A DNA stretch of 38,277 nt from an uncultured Bacteroidales bacterium (GCA_944322605.1 CALUPD010000013.1:1-38277), one strand, 5' to 3'; positions 9,485 to 19,340 are shown, numbered from the stretch's first letter. The notes: generated by a model not told the origin, from the letters alone. Numbers and translations are program-made.

Positions 9485-10261
9485 TTACCAGTTCTTTTCT
9501 TTTTCCTTGGATTTGAGAAGAAGGGCCTTTTCCTTGTTCACCTTTTCCTGCGTTTTCTTTTCTTTGGCTTCCAAGGCCTTGAATATCTGCTGGGCGGCCT
9601 GCGGGGTTATTTTGGCATTATCCTGGTTCGATTCCTCAGGCTCTTTTTTGTCATTTTCAGGATTGTCTTGGCCGTCCTGCCTGTCCTGGTCCTCATTGTT
9701 CCTGTTTTGGTCATCCTGATTCTGCCGGTCGTCGCGGTCCTTGTCCTTATCCTGATCATTTTGGTTGTCCTGATTGTCCTGCTGCTGTTGCTGTTGTTGT
9801 TCCTGCTGCTGTTGCTGCCGGAGCATTTTCTGGGCGTAGGCGAGGTTTGCCTTTGTTTCCATGTCGTCAGGCCTCAGCCTCAATGAATTCTTATAAGACT
9901 CGACAGCCTCCCCGTATTTTTTCTCCTCAAGATAGACATTTGCCATGTTATGGTATATGTCAGGCGCGCCTTCCACATTGAAAGCCGTATCAGCTATCGG
10001 AGACAGTATCTTCTCGGCTTCTTCCGGCTTCCCGAGCTTGTAGAAGCTGTTCGCCAAGTTATAATTCGCCACTATGGAAAGCGAATCCTTCAAAAGGGCT
10101 TTCTGGTAATCGATCTGCGACTGCTGGTAATCCCCGCGCTCGAATTTCCTGTTGCCTTTCCTGACATCCCTTTTATCCGACTGCGCAAAAACAGCGCACG
10201 GCAATGCCACGGACAAAAGCAAGGCGCATATGATTTTTTTGCTAACGGCTGTTCCTTTCAT
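9485..10261 (-). CDS. batC: BatC TPR protein with Q/N/D-rich tract
   Basis: The 258-aa protein has a signal peptide (1-26, ending VFAQ) and three to four TPR units (about 31-147), among them ANYNLANSFYKLGKPEEAEK and IYHNMANVYLEEKKYGEAVE. An extreme low-complexity segment follows (149-216) of almost only Q, N, D, E, K and R, with a glutamine run. The tail is basic and amphipathic. BatC of Bacteroides also has a charged linker behind its TPRs, so the layout is familiar, but the length and glutamine content here are notable. Its start lies 2 nt after the batB stop, implying translational coupling. It is expected to scaffold the periplasmic side of the Bat complex. Confidence 0.88.
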   Translation of the reverse strand: MKGTAVSKKIICALLLSVALPCAVFAQSDKRDVRKGNRKFERGDYQQSQIDYQKALLKDSLSIVANYNLANSFYKLGKPEEAEKILSPIADTAFNVEGAPDIYHNMANVYLEEKKYGEAVESYKNSLRLRPDDMETKANLAYAQKMLRQQQQQEQQQQQQQDNQDNQNDQDKDKDRDDRQNQDDQNRNNEDQDRQDGQDNPENDKKEPEESNQDNAKITPQAAQQIFKALEAKEKKTQEKVNKEKALLLKSKEKEKNW

Positions 10262-10263
10262 GA

Positions 10264-11268
10264 CTAAACAAACAATTTCTTACCCGTTTTCCTGTTTCCT
10301 ATCAACATCTCTATTATGAAAAACACAAGCGCAATGGCGAAGAAATACATGTACTGTTCATCGAAATCGACAAACACCACCGACTCGAAACGCTGCTGTT
10401 CCATGTTCCTCAGCTCGTCGATTATCGGATTCAGGCCGAACTCGCTGCCGCCGGCCCTGACATATGTCCCTCCTCCGACATCGGCAATATCCATAAGGGT
10501 CTTCTCGTCAAGGCGCGTTACTACTATATTGCCGTCCTTGTCTTTCAAAAGTTCCCCGTTTTCCATAGGAATCGGCTTGCCTTCGCTTGAGCCGACGCCT
10601 ATTGCAAACACCCTTATCCCGTTCTCGTAAGCAAGCTTTGCAGCTTCGATAGGATCTTCCTCGTGATTTTCACCGTCCGTTATTATCACTATCGCCCGGC
10701 TGTTCTCGCTGTCGAGGCTGAAACTCTTGATTCCGGTCCTTATGGCATCCGCAAGAGCCGTTCCCTGGACCGGCACGCTCGAAGTGTTTATAGTATTCAG
10801 GAATATCTTCGCAGAGACGTAGTCGGTAGTTATCGGAAGCTGCACGAACGACTCTCCCGCAAATACTATAAGCCCTATCCTGTCGTCTTTCATCCTGTCC
10901 ACCAATCTCGAAATGGCAAGCTTGGCCCTTTCGAGGCGGTTGGGGGCGTAATCCTCCGCCAGCATCGAGTTGGACACGTCCAATGCGATCATAAGCTCTA
11001 CCCCCCTGCTCTCATGTTCCTTGACCCTCGCGCCGAGCTGCGGCCTCGACAAGCCTATCGTAAAAAAGAAAAAGGCTATCGAAAACAATGTCACCTTGGC
11101 CCATCCCCTTCCTGTAGACACGGTCGGCATAAGCTTCCTGACAAGGGCGTAATCCCCGAACTTGGACATCCTCTTTTTCTTGATTGCAAGGCTTAATGCA
11201 TAGAATACAAAGAAAAAGGGTATCAGAAGCAATAGCAGCAAATATTCTATATTGGCAAATTGTAACAT
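10264..11268 (-). CDS. batB: BatB von Willebrand A membrane protein
   Basis: The 334-aa protein has two N-terminal transmembrane helices (about 8-28 and 57-74). A VWA domain follows with an intact metal-ion site: DxSxS as D97-V-S99-N-S101, a TTD threonine and IITDGENHEE. A C-terminal helix lies near 307-325. This is the standard BatB layout. The VWA domain probably binds a protein partner through a divalent cation, while the MoxR ATPase of the same operon remodels the complex. It follows batA by 23 nt. Confidence 0.92.
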   Translation of the reverse strand: MLQFANIEYLLLLLLIPFFFVFYALSLAIKKKRMSKFGDYALVRKLMPTVSTGRGWAKVTLFSIAFFFFTIGLSRPQLGARVKEHESRGVELMIALDVSNSMLAEDYAPNRLERAKLAISRLVDRMKDDRIGLIVFAGESFVQLPITTDYVSAKIFLNTINTSSVPVQGTALADAIRTGIKSFSLDSENSRAIVIITDGENHEEDPIEAAKLAYENGIRVFAIGVGSSEGKPIPMENGELLKDKDGNIVVTRLDEKTLMDIADVGGGTYVRAGGSEFGLNPIIDELRNMEQQRFESVVFVDFDEQYMYFFAIALVFFIIEMLIGNRKTGKKLFV

Positions 11269-11291
11269 CTTGATCCTATTTTTTCATCGAC

Positions 11292-12284
11292 TTACGGTAT
11301 CCTTCGTGCCAGGACGAATCTCAGCAAAAGTTCAAGCAGCAAGGCGGCAAGGGCCGCGATTGCATAATCCATAAACAATTCCTTATAGACAGGGAACGAA
11401 TCCACCATCGTCTTCGTCTTTTCCATCTTGTTGATTTCCCCGTAGATTTCAAGCAGCTTGGTATTGTCGGTGGCCCTGAAATATTTTCCGCCCGTCGTCT
11501 CGGCTATGTTTTTGAGCAATTGCTCGTCGATCTCGACCTTAACCTGCTGGAGCTGCACCCCGAAAGGGGTCATTACGGGATACGGAGCCATGCCGTCCTT
11601 TCCTACCCCTATCGTATACACCCTGACCCCGTATGTCTTCGCTATTTCAGCTGCCATCTCGGGAGCCACTTCCCCTCTGTTGTTCACCCCGTCGGTAAGG
11701 AGTATCACCACCCTGCTCTTTGCGTCGGAATCCTTCATTCTCGAAACGGCGGTCGCAAGGCCGTTGCCTATCGCAGTCCCGTCCTCGATAAGGCCGACTT
11801 CTATTTCCTTGATCAGGTTTATAAGCGTCGCCCTGTCCGTGGTAAGAGGAGCCTGCGTGTAGCTTTCGCCTGCGAACACCACGACCCCTATCCTGTCGCT
11901 CGGCCTTTGGGCTATGAATTCTATGGCTATGTCCTTGGAAGCATTTATCCTGTCAGGAGTGAAATCCCTCGCAAGCATGCTGGTCGATATGTCCAACGCC
12001 AGGAATATGTCTATCCCTTCCGCATCGGTGCTCTCGAAATTGGAAGAAGACCTCGGCCTTGCTATCGCGACTATGATCAAGGACAAGGCTGCCATCCTCA
12101 AAACAAAAGGCGCATGCCGCAGCCATTTGCTTATCATCCCTGAGCGGGAAGCCGTCCACGGCGCTGAATCGGAAACTATCAATGCCGGCGACGCCCCTTT
12201 CATCTCCCTCCATATGTAAAGCAGAGCCAAAGGAATCAGCAAAAATTCGAGATATAATATGTCAGGATATTCAAAAAACATCAT
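11292..12284 (-). CDS. batA: BatA von Willebrand A membrane protein
   Basis: The 330-aa protein has N-terminal hydrophobic helices (about 10-25 and 58-76) and a VWA domain with the metal-ion site D98-I-S100-T-S102. It also has the conserved VILLTDGVNNRG strand and a C-terminal transmembrane helix ending in basic residues. It is paralogous to the next gene, batB. Its ATG overlaps the stop of the preceding gene by 4 nt, so the two are very probably translationally coupled. Confidence 0.92.
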   Translation of the reverse strand: MMFFEYPDILYLEFLLIPLALLYIWREMKGASPALIVSDSAPWTASRSGMISKWLRHAPFVLRMAALSLIIVAIARPRSSSNFESTDAEGIDIFLALDISTSMLARDFTPDRINASKDIAIEFIAQRPSDRIGVVVFAGESYTQAPLTTDRATLINLIKEIEVGLIEDGTAIGNGLATAVSRMKDSDAKSRVVILLTDGVNNRGEVAPEMAAEIAKTYGVRVYTIGVGKDGMAPYPVMTPFGVQLQQVKVEIDEQLLKNIAETTGGKYFRATDNTKLLEIYGEINKMEKTKTMVDSFPVYKELFMDYAIAALAALLLELLLRFVLARRIP

Positions 12285-13282
12285 TTACCCCCTTTGTCAT
12301 TCTCAAGTTCAGTTTCAAAAGTAGAATTCACGAACCTTACAGCCGCAGGCAAGGCATTTTCATTTTCTTCTGCGGAAGCCTTGTATTTTGCGAATTTAAC
12401 AAGGTCGGCGCGCGTGAACAGATTTTCGATTTCGTCGAACTGCTCGGACGTGACCCGGCCTTTAAGCCCGTCCATTATTTCCTTGGTAGTGGATTCCATG
12501 GCCTGCAATCCGAACCTTCCTTCGACATAAGCGCGAAGGGCGTCGGTGATTTCAGTATAATAAAGCTTTTCCTTGCCTTCCTGCCACAGTTTCCTCATGC
12601 GTATGTTTTCAAGGCGCATCAATGCTATTATGTGAGGAGGCTCTTTGGACACGGACATGTCCCCCGAACCCTTTCCGGAAAACCTTCTGACAAGAAACCA
12701 TATCAGAAACGCTATCGCCGCCACGGCTAAGACGGCAAGAATCCACGGATACACGTCGTCGAACGTCACAGGATATTTCATCTGCCCTTTTATGTCGAAA
12801 GGCTTGAAACTCGCCGTATCTATGGGTATGGTAGTAACTTCAAGCCGAGGACCGTGCTTTTCAAGAGTGTCTATCCTTCCGTCCGCCCTGCGTATCAGGA
12901 CAGGAAAGGCCGGAAGATTGTACGAACCGCTGTCGAACGACGTAATGACGGCAGAAGCCTTGATTTTCATGTCGGCCGTGTCTATCACTATCCCTTTTAT
13001 ATACTCTACGCCTCCGACAGGGTATTTTTTCCCCTCCGCATCCTGCACAAGCAGGGCGTCGTTATCCCCGATGGCGTTTTTTTCGACATCTATGCTCCAC
13101 GTCACCTGATCTCCTATGAGAATTGTATCCTTGCTCAGGCGCGATATGTTGGCCGGAGCCTCTGCCGTAGAATGCTGCGACATGCCGGGCTCCAGTTCCT
13201 GTCGCCCTTCCTGCGCAAAAAGCCTTGCCGATGAAAAAGCCAGCAACAGGCATGTTATGGCATATATCCTGATTCTTGACAT
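12281..13282 (-). CDS. Bat operon membrane protein of unassigned function
   Basis: The 333-aa protein has a signal peptide (1-24), a periplasmic beta-rich region (about 45-165) starting with an IGDQVTWSIDVEKN strand, one transmembrane helix (179-200) and a helical cytoplasmic tail. The half-BatD arrangement (beta domain, single helix, cytoplasmic tail) is what Bacteroidales encode between the DUF58 gene and batA. I know no specific function. Position and 4-nt overlap with batA suggest it is a subunit of the same complex. Confidence 0.8.
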   Translation of the reverse strand: MSRIRIYAITCLLLAFSSARLFAQEGRQELEPGMSQHSTAEAPANISRLSKDTILIGDQVTWSIDVEKNAIGDNDALLVQDAEGKKYPVGGVEYIKGIVIDTADMKIKASAVITSFDSGSYNLPAFPVLIRRADGRIDTLEKHGPRLEVTTIPIDTASFKPFDIKGQMKYPVTFDDVYPWILAVLAVAAIAFLIWFLVRRFSGKGSGDMSVSKEPPHIIALMRLENIRMRKLWQEGKEKLYYTEITDALRAYVEGRFGLQAMESTTKEIMDGLKGRVTSEQFDEIENLFTRADLVKFAKYKASAEENENALPAAVRFVNSTFETELENDKGGK

Positions 13283-13283
13283 T

Positions 13284-14165
13284 TTATGATCTGTTTTTAA
13301 AGAACGCTATCAGGCCTTTCACATAATCCTGGTCGGTAGCTATGCTTACGCTGTCCACCTTGAACTTCTTGAAAAGCTGGTCGGCTTTCGAAAAAGCGTC
13401 CGCTCCCCATTCCGAATATGCGGCCCTTACCTTTTTATCGGACGTGTCCACCCACGCGCATCTTCCTGTCTCGGCATCGGTTATCCTGACGACCCCGACA
13501 TTGGGAATTTCCCGTTCCCTCTTGTCATAGATATTGATAACGGAGACATCATGCCTTCCGATTGCAATCCTCAACGCGCTCTCGTACCTCGGCTTCCTGT
13601 CCGAGTCCACATCCATCAGGTCGGACAAAAGGAAGGCAGTGCATTTTTTCTTCAGGGCATTGGTAAGAAACCTCAACGCCTCTCCTATGTCAGTTCCCTT
13701 TTCCTGAGGTGTAAATTCTATTATCTCCCTGATTATCCTCAAAAGATGGCTTCTTCCTTTTTTTGGAGGGATGAACTGCTCAACCTTGGAAGAAAAGAAC
13801 AGGGCTCCCACCTTGTCGTTATTTATGGACGCCGAAAACGAAAGGACTGCCGCGACTTCGGCCATCAGGTCCCTCTTGGATTTTTCCGAAGTCCCGAAAA
13901 ACCTCGACGCGCTAACGTCTATAAGAAGCATGACGGTAAGCTCCCTTTCCTCCTCGAACACTTTTATATATGGCGACTTCATCCTTGCCGTCACGTTCCA
14001 GTCCATGTTGCGGACATCGTCGCCGAACTGGTATTCGCGGACCTCGCTGAAAGCCATCCCGCGTCCCTTGAACGCAGAATGGTACTCTCCTGCGAAAATC
14101 TGATGGGAAAGGGCTCTCGTCCTTATTTCGATTTTCCTTACTTTTTTCAACAAATCGTTTTCCAT
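13284..14165 (-). CDS. DUF58 (VWA-like) protein of the Bat operon
   Basis: The 293-aa protein carries the DUF58 hallmark with GRGMAFSEVREYQFGDD and MDWNVTAR at residues 34-61, then a VWA-like strand LLIDVSAS (81-88) with a DxSxS motif. No transmembrane segments are evident, so it is cytoplasmic. In MoxR-DUF58-VWA operons it is thought to link the AAA+ ATPase to membrane VWA subunits. It starts 9 nt after moxR and stops 1 nt before the next gene. Confidence 0.9.
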   Translation of the reverse strand: MENDLLKKVRKIEIRTRALSHQIFAGEYHSAFKGRGMAFSEVREYQFGDDVRNMDWNVTARMKSPYIKVFEEERELTVMLLIDVSASRFFGTSEKSKRDLMAEVAAVLSFSASINNDKVGALFFSSKVEQFIPPKKGRSHLLRIIREIIEFTPQEKGTDIGEALRFLTNALKKKCTAFLLSDLMDVDSDRKPRYESALRIAIGRHDVSVINIYDKREREIPNVGVVRITDAETGRCAWVDTSDKKVRAAYSEWGADAFSKADQLFKKFKVDSVSIATDQDYVKGLIAFFKNRS

Positions 14166-14174
14166 ACCAATCCG

Positions 14175-15167
14175 CTACGGAACTTCAACAGCATTCATTA
14201 TATCTGTAATTATCTCTTCCGAGGTCACGTTTTCAGCTTCGGCCTCGTATGTAAGCCCTATCCTGTGCCTGAGGACGTCATGGCATACCGCACGCACGTC
14301 TTCCGGAATGACATATCCGCGCCTCTTTATAAAGGCATATGCCTTTGCAGCCATCGCGAGGCTTATGCTCGCACGCGGAGACCCTCCGTAAGAAATAAGA
14401 CCGTCCAATTTCCCGAGCCCGTATTCCTTCGGAGTCCTTGTCGCATATACTATGTCCACTATGTATTTTTCGATCTTTTCATCCATGTAGACTTCCCTCA
14501 CGATTTCCCTTGCGCGGACTATGTCCTCAGGCTTCAGAACCCTGTTCGGCTTAGGGAACTCGCCGCTGTTGTTCATCCTTATGATAAGCTTCTCTTCTTC
14601 TTTCTTGGGATACGTGACCACGACCTTCAGCATGAAACGGTCGACCTGGGCTTCCGGAAGCGGATATGTTCCCTCCTGCTCTATCGGGTTCTGCGTCGCC
14701 ATCACAAGGAACGGGTCAGGAAGCCTGAACGTCTCGTCCCCTATGGTAACCTGCCTCTCCTGCATGGCTTCCAGCAAAGCCGACTGCACCTTTGCAGGAG
14801 AACGGTTGATTTCATCCGCAAGTACGAAATTGGCGAACACCGGCCCTTTCTTCACAGTGAACTGTTCCGTTTTCTGGCTATATATCAACGTGCCGAGCAC
14901 GTCGGCAGGCAAAAGGTCGGGAGTAAACTGGATACGGCTGAATTTTGCGTCGACGGCCGACGCGAGGGTATTTATGGCCAACGTTTTCGCCAATCCCGGA
15001 ACGCCCTCCAATAATATATGGCCGTTGGCCAGCAATCCTATCAACAGATTTTCGACAAGATGCTTCTGGCCCACGATGACCTTGTTCATTTCCATGGAAA
15101 GTATGTCCACAAACGCGCTTTCCCTCTGAATCCTTTCGTTTAGTTCTTTAATATTTACAGCTTCCAT
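14175..15167 (-). CDS. moxR: MoxR-family AAA+ ATPase
   Basis: The 330-aa ATPase has Walker A GVPGLAKT (55-62), Walker B VLADE (115-119), the NRSPAKVQSALLEAMQERQV segment typical of MoxR, and a sensor segment ATQNPIEQEGTYPLPEAQVDRF. It probably acts as a chaperone that remodels VWA-domain partners using ATP. It heads the eight-gene Bat operon and is divergent from truA. I found no clear TAnnTTTG box upstream on its strand; TAGTTTG lies close but lacks one spacer base. Confidence 0.93.
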   Translation of the reverse strand: MEAVNIKELNERIQRESAFVDILSMEMNKVIVGQKHLVENLLIGLLANGHILLEGVPGLAKTLAINTLASAVDAKFSRIQFTPDLLPADVLGTLIYSQKTEQFTVKKGPVFANFVLADEINRSPAKVQSALLEAMQERQVTIGDETFRLPDPFLVMATQNPIEQEGTYPLPEAQVDRFMLKVVVTYPKKEEEKLIIRMNNSGEFPKPNRVLKPEDIVRAREIVREVYMDEKIEKYIVDIVYATRTPKEYGLGKLDGLISYGGSPRASISLAMAAKAYAFIKRRGYVIPEDVRAVCHDVLRHRIGLTYEAEAENVTSEEIITDIMNAVEVP

Positions 15168-15220
15168 ATTAAACTACTTTTGCTACAAACTACGCTTTTA
15201 ATATTATTGCGAACTTTTTA

Positions 15221-15228
15221 TATTTTTG
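15221..15228 (+). promoter_or_regulatory. -7 box (TATTTTTG) for truA
   Basis: TATTTTTG matches the Bacteroidota TAnnTTTG element. It lies 23 nt before the chosen truA ATG, in a T-rich stretch. No TTTG -33 partner is seen at the usual spacing, so support is moderate. Confidence 0.55.
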
Positions 15229-15251
15229 TTCAATTTTTAACACTTGACGAC

Positions 15252-16016
15252 ATGAGATATTTCATCTATCTCTCCTATTCGGGACTCGGCTACAGCGGAT
15301 GGCAAAAACAGGAAAACGCCATAACGGTCCAGTCGGAAATTGAAAACGCGCTCCATATATTGCTCCACGAAGACATAACAGTCACCGGAGCAGGAAGAAC
15401 CGACAGCGGCGTAAGCGCACGCAATTATGTAGCGCATTTCGACAGCCTGAATATGAACGGGATTCATGACCTGAATTTCTTTTTATACAAATTGAATGCC
15501 ATACTGCCAAAGGACATCGTAGCGCACGATGTGCGGGAAATGCCTCCGCAGGCGCATGCAAGGTTCGATGCAGTGCTAAGGGAATACAAATACTACATGC
15601 ACACCGTGAAAGATCCGTTCTCGGACACGTATTCCTATTTTTTCAAGTGCCGGGTCGACATGGACAGGATGAATGCGGCCGCCTCTTACCTCATAGGGGA
15701 AAAGGATTTCGCGAGCCTGCAAAAGCTGCACGGGGCAAATACAGGAAGCGTATGCACGGTCTACGATGCGGCATGGGAAGAAGCCTCCGACAGGCACTAC
15801 GTATTTACAGTAAGCGCGAACAGGTTCCTGCGCAACATGGTCAGGGCGATGGTCGGAAGCCTTCTCGAAGTAGGGACAGGCAAGCGAAGCCCTGAATGGA
15901 TAGCGGAAATGCTTGAAAAAAAGGACAGAAACGCAGCCGGCAGTTCAGTGCCAGGAAACGCCCTGTTTCTTAACAGGATAGAATACCCCTTTCAACTTGA
16001 GAGGAAAATTTTGTAA
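15252..16016 (+). CDS. truA: tRNA pseudouridine synthase A
   Basis: The 254-aa enzyme isomerises uridine in the anticodon stem-loop (positions 38-40) of tRNAs. The catalytic aspartate is D51 in [11 protein letters not shown], and the later [17 protein letters not shown] motif is also present. The frame is open back to 15180, but the ATG at 15252 gives the standard N-terminus [18 protein letters not shown]. The upstream extension would run across the promoter box. The length fits the family. It lies 26 nt before parE. Confidence 0.94.
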   Translation: MRYFIYLSYSGLGYSGWQKQENAITVQSEIENALHILLHEDITVTGAGRTDSGVSARNYVAHFDSLNMNGIHDLNFFLYKLNAILPKDIVAHDVREMPPQAHARFDAVLREYKYYMHTVKDPFSDTYSYFFKCRVDMDRMNAAASYLIGEKDFASLQKLHGANTGSVCTVYDAAWEEASDRHYVFTVSANRFLRNMVRAMVGSLLEVGTGKRSPEWIAEMLEKKDRNAAGSSVPGNALFLNRIEYPFQLERKIL

Positions 16017-16021
16017 CTTCG
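16014..16021 (+). promoter_or_regulatory. Possible -7 box (TAACTTCG) for parE
   Basis: TAACTTCG differs by one base from TAnnTTTG and overlaps the truA stop codon. It ends 21 nt before the parE ATG. This could give parE its own transcript besides read-through from truA. No -33 element was seen. Confidence 0.3.
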
Positions 16022-16042
16022 CCCGTTCAAAAAAATGAGCCG

Positions 16043-17893
16043 ATGAGCAATTTAGAATACACTGAATATACAGAGGACAATATCCGTACATTGGACTGGA
16101 ACACCCATATCAGGCTGAGGCCGGGAATGTACATAGGCAAATTAGGCGACGGGAAATCGTCCGACGACGGGATATACATACTTCTGAAAGAAGTCATAGA
16201 CAATTCCATCGACGAATTTTCCATGGGCAACGGGAAGCTCATCGACATCAAAATGGACGGAAGGAAAATCTCTGTACGCGACTACGGAAGGGGCATTCCC
16301 TTAGGCAAGGTCACCGACGTGGCCAGCAAAATGAACACGGGAGCCAAATACGACAGCGCGGCCTTCAAGAAATCCGTAGGACTCAACGGCGTCGGGCTGA
16401 AAGCCGTAAACGCGCTTTCCTCCCATTTCATGATACAGTCCTTCAGGGACGGGGAGACAGCCGCATCCATATTCTCGAAAGGCAACCTCGTTTCAGAAGA
16501 AAGAAGCACGACAAGCGAGAAGAACGGGACTTTCATAGAATTCGTCGCGGACGACACTCTGTTCGTCAACTATGAATACAATCCTGAATTCATCGAGACG
16601 ATGCTGAAAAATTATTCCTACCTCAACGTAGGGCTTTGCCTCAGGCTGAACGGACGCGAGTTCAAATCGAAAGACGGGCTGCTCGAACTGCTCGAAGACA
16701 ACATGGGCAGCGAAGCGTTGTACCCTCCGATACACATGAAAGGAAGCGACATAGAAATAGTCATCACTCACAGCAACGACTACGGGGAAACCATCTATTC
16801 TTTCGTGAACGGAGCCAACACCATTCTCGGAGGAACGCATCTGACGGCATTCAGGGAAGCGCTTACACGTACTGTTAAAGACTTTTACAAAAAGGATTTC
16901 GATTCTCTCGACATAAGAAGAGGCATGGTGGCGGCCCTCAGCCTCAAAGTGGAGGAGCCGGTTTTCGAATCGCAGACAAAAAACAAGCTCGGCTCCACCG
17001 ACATGAGCAAGAACGGGCCGAGCATAAGGAGCTTCGTGCTCAAATTCCTGCAAAGCAACCTGGAAAACTACCTTTACAAAAACCCGGATACAAAAGACGC
17101 CCTGCTCAAAAGGATACAGGAATCGGAAGCCGAAAGGAAATCCCTTGCCGGACTGCAAAAAACCATAAGGGAAAGGGTAAAGAAATCCAACATTCACAAC
17201 AAGAAGCTAAGGGATTGCAGAATCCATTTCGGTGACGTCAAGAATCCGCTTGCTTCCGAAACGATGATTTTCATCACGGAGGGGGACTCTGCAAGCGGTT
17301 CGATAACAAAAAGCCGCGACGCGAACACACAGGCCGTGTTCAGCCTGAGGGGAAAGCCTCTGAACAGTTACGGAAAGACAAAAAAGCTGGTCTATGAGAA
17401 TGAAGAGTTCTACCTTCTGCAAAGCTCGCTCAACATCGAAGAAAGCATTGAAAAGCTCAGATACAACAAGGTTGTCATAGCCACCGATGCCGATGTGGAC
17501 GGCATGCACATAAGGCTGCTGCTGCTTACATTCTTCATACAGTTCTTTCCCGACCTCATAAGGCTCGGGCATCTGTACATACTGCAAACTCCGCTTTTCA
17601 GGGTGAGAAACAAGAAAACCACCATTTACTGCTACAACGAGGAAGAAAGGGACAAGGCCGTAGCCAAATTAGGAAACAAGCCGGAAATAACAAGATTCAA
17701 AGGATTGGGAGAAATATCCCATACGGAATTCAAGCATTTCATAGACGAAAACATCAGGCTCGACCAGGTCAGGATGGACAAGGAAGAACCGATAGCCGAA
17801 CTCCTCGAATTCTACATGGGAACCAATACCATGGAAAGGCAGAATTTCATAAAGGAAAACCTGAGAACGGAAATCATAGAAGAAGAAGCATAA
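16043..17893 (+). CDS. parE: DNA topoisomerase IV subunit B
   Basis: The 616-aa type IIA topoisomerase ATPase subunit has a GHKL ATP site ([19 protein letters not shown] and [13 protein letters not shown] within the first 150 residues) and a transducer region. Its TOPRIM domain has EGDSASG near 412 and [10 protein letters not shown] near 480. It lacks the long insertion seen in some GyrB proteins, and its length fits the shorter ParE-type subunit of Bacteroidota. It decatenates chromosomes together with ParC. No parC gene lies in this window; the next gene is an acyltransferase. A second GyrB-like paralogue cannot be fully excluded without comparison. Confidence 0.88.
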   Translation: MSNLEYTEYTEDNIRTLDWNTHIRLRPGMYIGKLGDGKSSDDGIYILLKEVIDNSIDEFSMGNGKLIDIKMDGRKISVRDYGRGIPLGKVTDVASKMNTGAKYDSAAFKKSVGLNGVGLKAVNALSSHFMIQSFRDGETAASIFSKGNLVSEERSTTSEKNGTFIEFVADDTLFVNYEYNPEFIETMLKNYSYLNVGLCLRLNGREFKSKDGLLELLEDNMGSEALYPPIHMKGSDIEIVITHSNDYGETIYSFVNGANTILGGTHLTAFREALTRTVKDFYKKDFDSLDIRRGMVAALSLKVEEPVFESQTKNKLGSTDMSKNGPSIRSFVLKFLQSNLENYLYKNPDTKDALLKRIQESEAERKSLAGLQKTIRERVKKSNIHNKKLRDCRIHFGDVKNPLASETMIFITEGDSASGSITKSRDANTQAVFSLRGKPLNSYGKTKKLVYENEEFYLLQSSLNIEESIEKLRYNKVVIATDADVDGMHIRLLLLTFFIQFFPDLIRLGHLYILQTPLFRVRNKKTTIYCYNEEERDKAVAKLGNKPEITRFKGLGEISHTEFKHFIDENIRLDQVRMDKEEPIAELLEFYMGTNTMERQNFIKENLRTEIIEEEA

Positions 17894-17951
17894 GCCGCCA
17901 TCCGGCATGCAAAATGCAGATACCTATTCATTATTCACGCACATTTCACAT

Positions 17952-18515
17952 ATGAAAAAAGCAATTTGCAGGATAATATTGAAAATGATGGGCTGGAAAG
18001 CCGTAGGCGGGCCGGCTCCTGAAGACAAATGCATAATACTCGGCGCGCCGCACACGTCGTGGTGGGACTTCGTGATTTCCTATCTTTTCTATGCATCCGT
18101 AGGAGGAAAAGCATACATACTGATCAAAAAGGAATTTTTCAAATGGCCGCTCGGCCCTATCCTCAAGGCCCTCGGAGGCGTCCCTGTAGACAGGGGCAAG
18201 GGAGCTTCTTTGGCCCTGCAAGTGATACATGCCTTCGAAACCCATGAAAGGATGCACTTGGCGATAGCCCCTGAAGGAACGCGCAATGCCACATCAAGAT
18301 GGAAAACAGGATTCCACACGATAGCAAAAGCGACCGGCGTTCCGGTTTATCTCGGCTATTTCGACTGGGGCAGAAAAGAAGTGGGAAGAGGAGAAAAATT
18401 CATGCTCAGCGATGACGCGCAAGCGGATCTGAAAAAAATCCGGCAATGGTACAAAGACAAAGGCGTAACGGGAAAACATCCGGAAATGTTCACGACCGGC
18501 GACGACCTCGAATAA
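17952..18515 (+). CDS. PlsC-type acyltransferase
   Basis: The 187-aa protein has the glycerolipid acyltransferase motifs: HTSWWD (HX4D, H34/D39), FFKWPLGPILKALGGVPVDR (substrate region) and EGTR (108-111). It lies in the 1-acyl-glycerol-3-phosphate acyltransferase superfamily, though its short length and lack of a long N-terminal membrane helix make the acceptor uncertain. The frame is open from 17907; the ATG at 17952 is preferred because the family begins with this basic amphipathic helix (MKKAICRIILKMMGWK). It lies 58 nt behind parE, probably co-transcribed. Confidence 0.82.
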   Translation: MKKAICRIILKMMGWKAVGGPAPEDKCIILGAPHTSWWDFVISYLFYASVGGKAYILIKKEFFKWPLGPILKALGGVPVDRGKGASLALQVIHAFETHERMHLAIAPEGTRNATSRWKTGFHTIAKATGVPVYLGYFDWGRKEVGRGEKFMLSDDAQADLKKIRQWYKDKGVTGKHPEMFTTGDDLE

Positions 18516-18614
18516 TCAATGCATGCCGCCGCATCGTTTCTTACGACACGAATATCTCAATGGCTATCAGCAAATACCCTTAAATAGAAGCCGTTAATAT
18601 CCAGGCCTCAAATC

Positions 18615-18651
18615 CTATGCCGCAGCCCGCGCCCTTGACAATGCCGCATAG
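18615..18651. terminator. Imperfect hairpin between convergent genes
   Basis: CTATGCCGCA (18615-18624) and TGCCGCATAG (18642-18651) pair at 9 of 10 positions around a 17-nt loop. It lies between the convergent acyltransferase and O-methyltransferase genes. There is no clear T-run on either side, so the terminator call is weak. Nothing else is recognisable in 18516-18701. Confidence 0.3.
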
Positions 18652-18701
18652 AATCCTCTATCCGGACATTCACGGAACTCCCATGCTTTTCGGTGCAATG
18701 C

Positions 18702-19340
18702 TCAAAGCTTTCTTATCATATTCACCCCGTCCCTGAACGGCAATATCACGTTTTCCACCCTCGGATCACCGGAAACCGCCACGTTAAATGAATGGATGCC
18801 CGTTGTCTGCGAGTCTTCGGGCATAGGGGACATCGCGACTTTTCCATCCCATAACACATTGTCCGCCAAAATAAAGCCTCCTTTCCTCAATTTCGGCAGG
18901 ACCAGTTCGTAATAATCAATATATTCCCTCTTGTTGGCATCAATATAAGCAAGGTCGTAACAGTCATCGAGCCCCGGTATGATTTTCTTTGCATCCCCGA
19001 TGCGCAGCCTTATTTTCGAATCAAGCCCCGACCTCTCAAACGCCTCGCGTATAAGGTCCTCAAGCTCGTCGTTAATTTCTATGGTATCGAGAATCCCGTT
19101 TTCAGCAAGCCCAGAAGCAAGGCATATCGAAGAATATCCGGTAAAGCACCCTATCTCAAGAATGCGCTGCGGCCTTAACATGCAGGATACGAACTCAAGG
19201 AACTTTCCCACTACCCGCCCGGAAAGCATCCTCGCATGGTTGGTCCTGAGGTTGGTCTGCCGCACGAGCCATTCCAGGGCATCGTTGCCAGATGATGAAA
19301 AATTCTCTATATATCGGTTTACAGCTTCGTCGTTTATCAT
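18702..19340 (-). CDS. SAM-dependent O-methyltransferase (caffeoyl-CoA OMT type)
   Basis: The 212-aa protein has SAM motif I ILEIGCFTGYSS (60-71), an acidic ribose-binding strand (IEIND), the metal/catalytic segment LAYIDANKREY, and ADNVLWDGKV near 157-166, all typical of Methyltransf_3. The substrate is probably a catechol-like hydroxyl, but bacterial members vary (some modify tRNA 5-hydroxyuridine, as TrmR does). It starts 5 nt after the stop of the M16 peptidase gene, so the two form an operon. Confidence 0.88.
   Translation of the reverse strand: MINDEAVNRYIENFSSSGNDALEWLVRQTNLRTNHARMLSGRVVGKFLEFVSCMLRPQRILEIGCFTGYSSICLASGLAENGILDTIEINDELEDLIREAFERSGLDSKIRLRIGDAKKIIPGLDDCYDLAYIDANKREYIDYYELVLPKLRKGGFILADNVLWDGKVAMSPMPEDSQTTGIHSFNVAVSGDPRVENVILPFRDGVNMIRKL

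Noticed and set aside
9458..9886. Leu/Val-rich plus-strand frame looking like a membrane protein
   Set aside because: It is the antisense of the Q/N/D-rich codons of batC; the hydrophobicity is an artefact of complementing those codons.
13551..15014. 487-codon plus-strand open frame
   Set aside because: It is the antisense shadow of moxR and the DUF58 gene, rich in His, Arg and Cys, with no recognisable motif.
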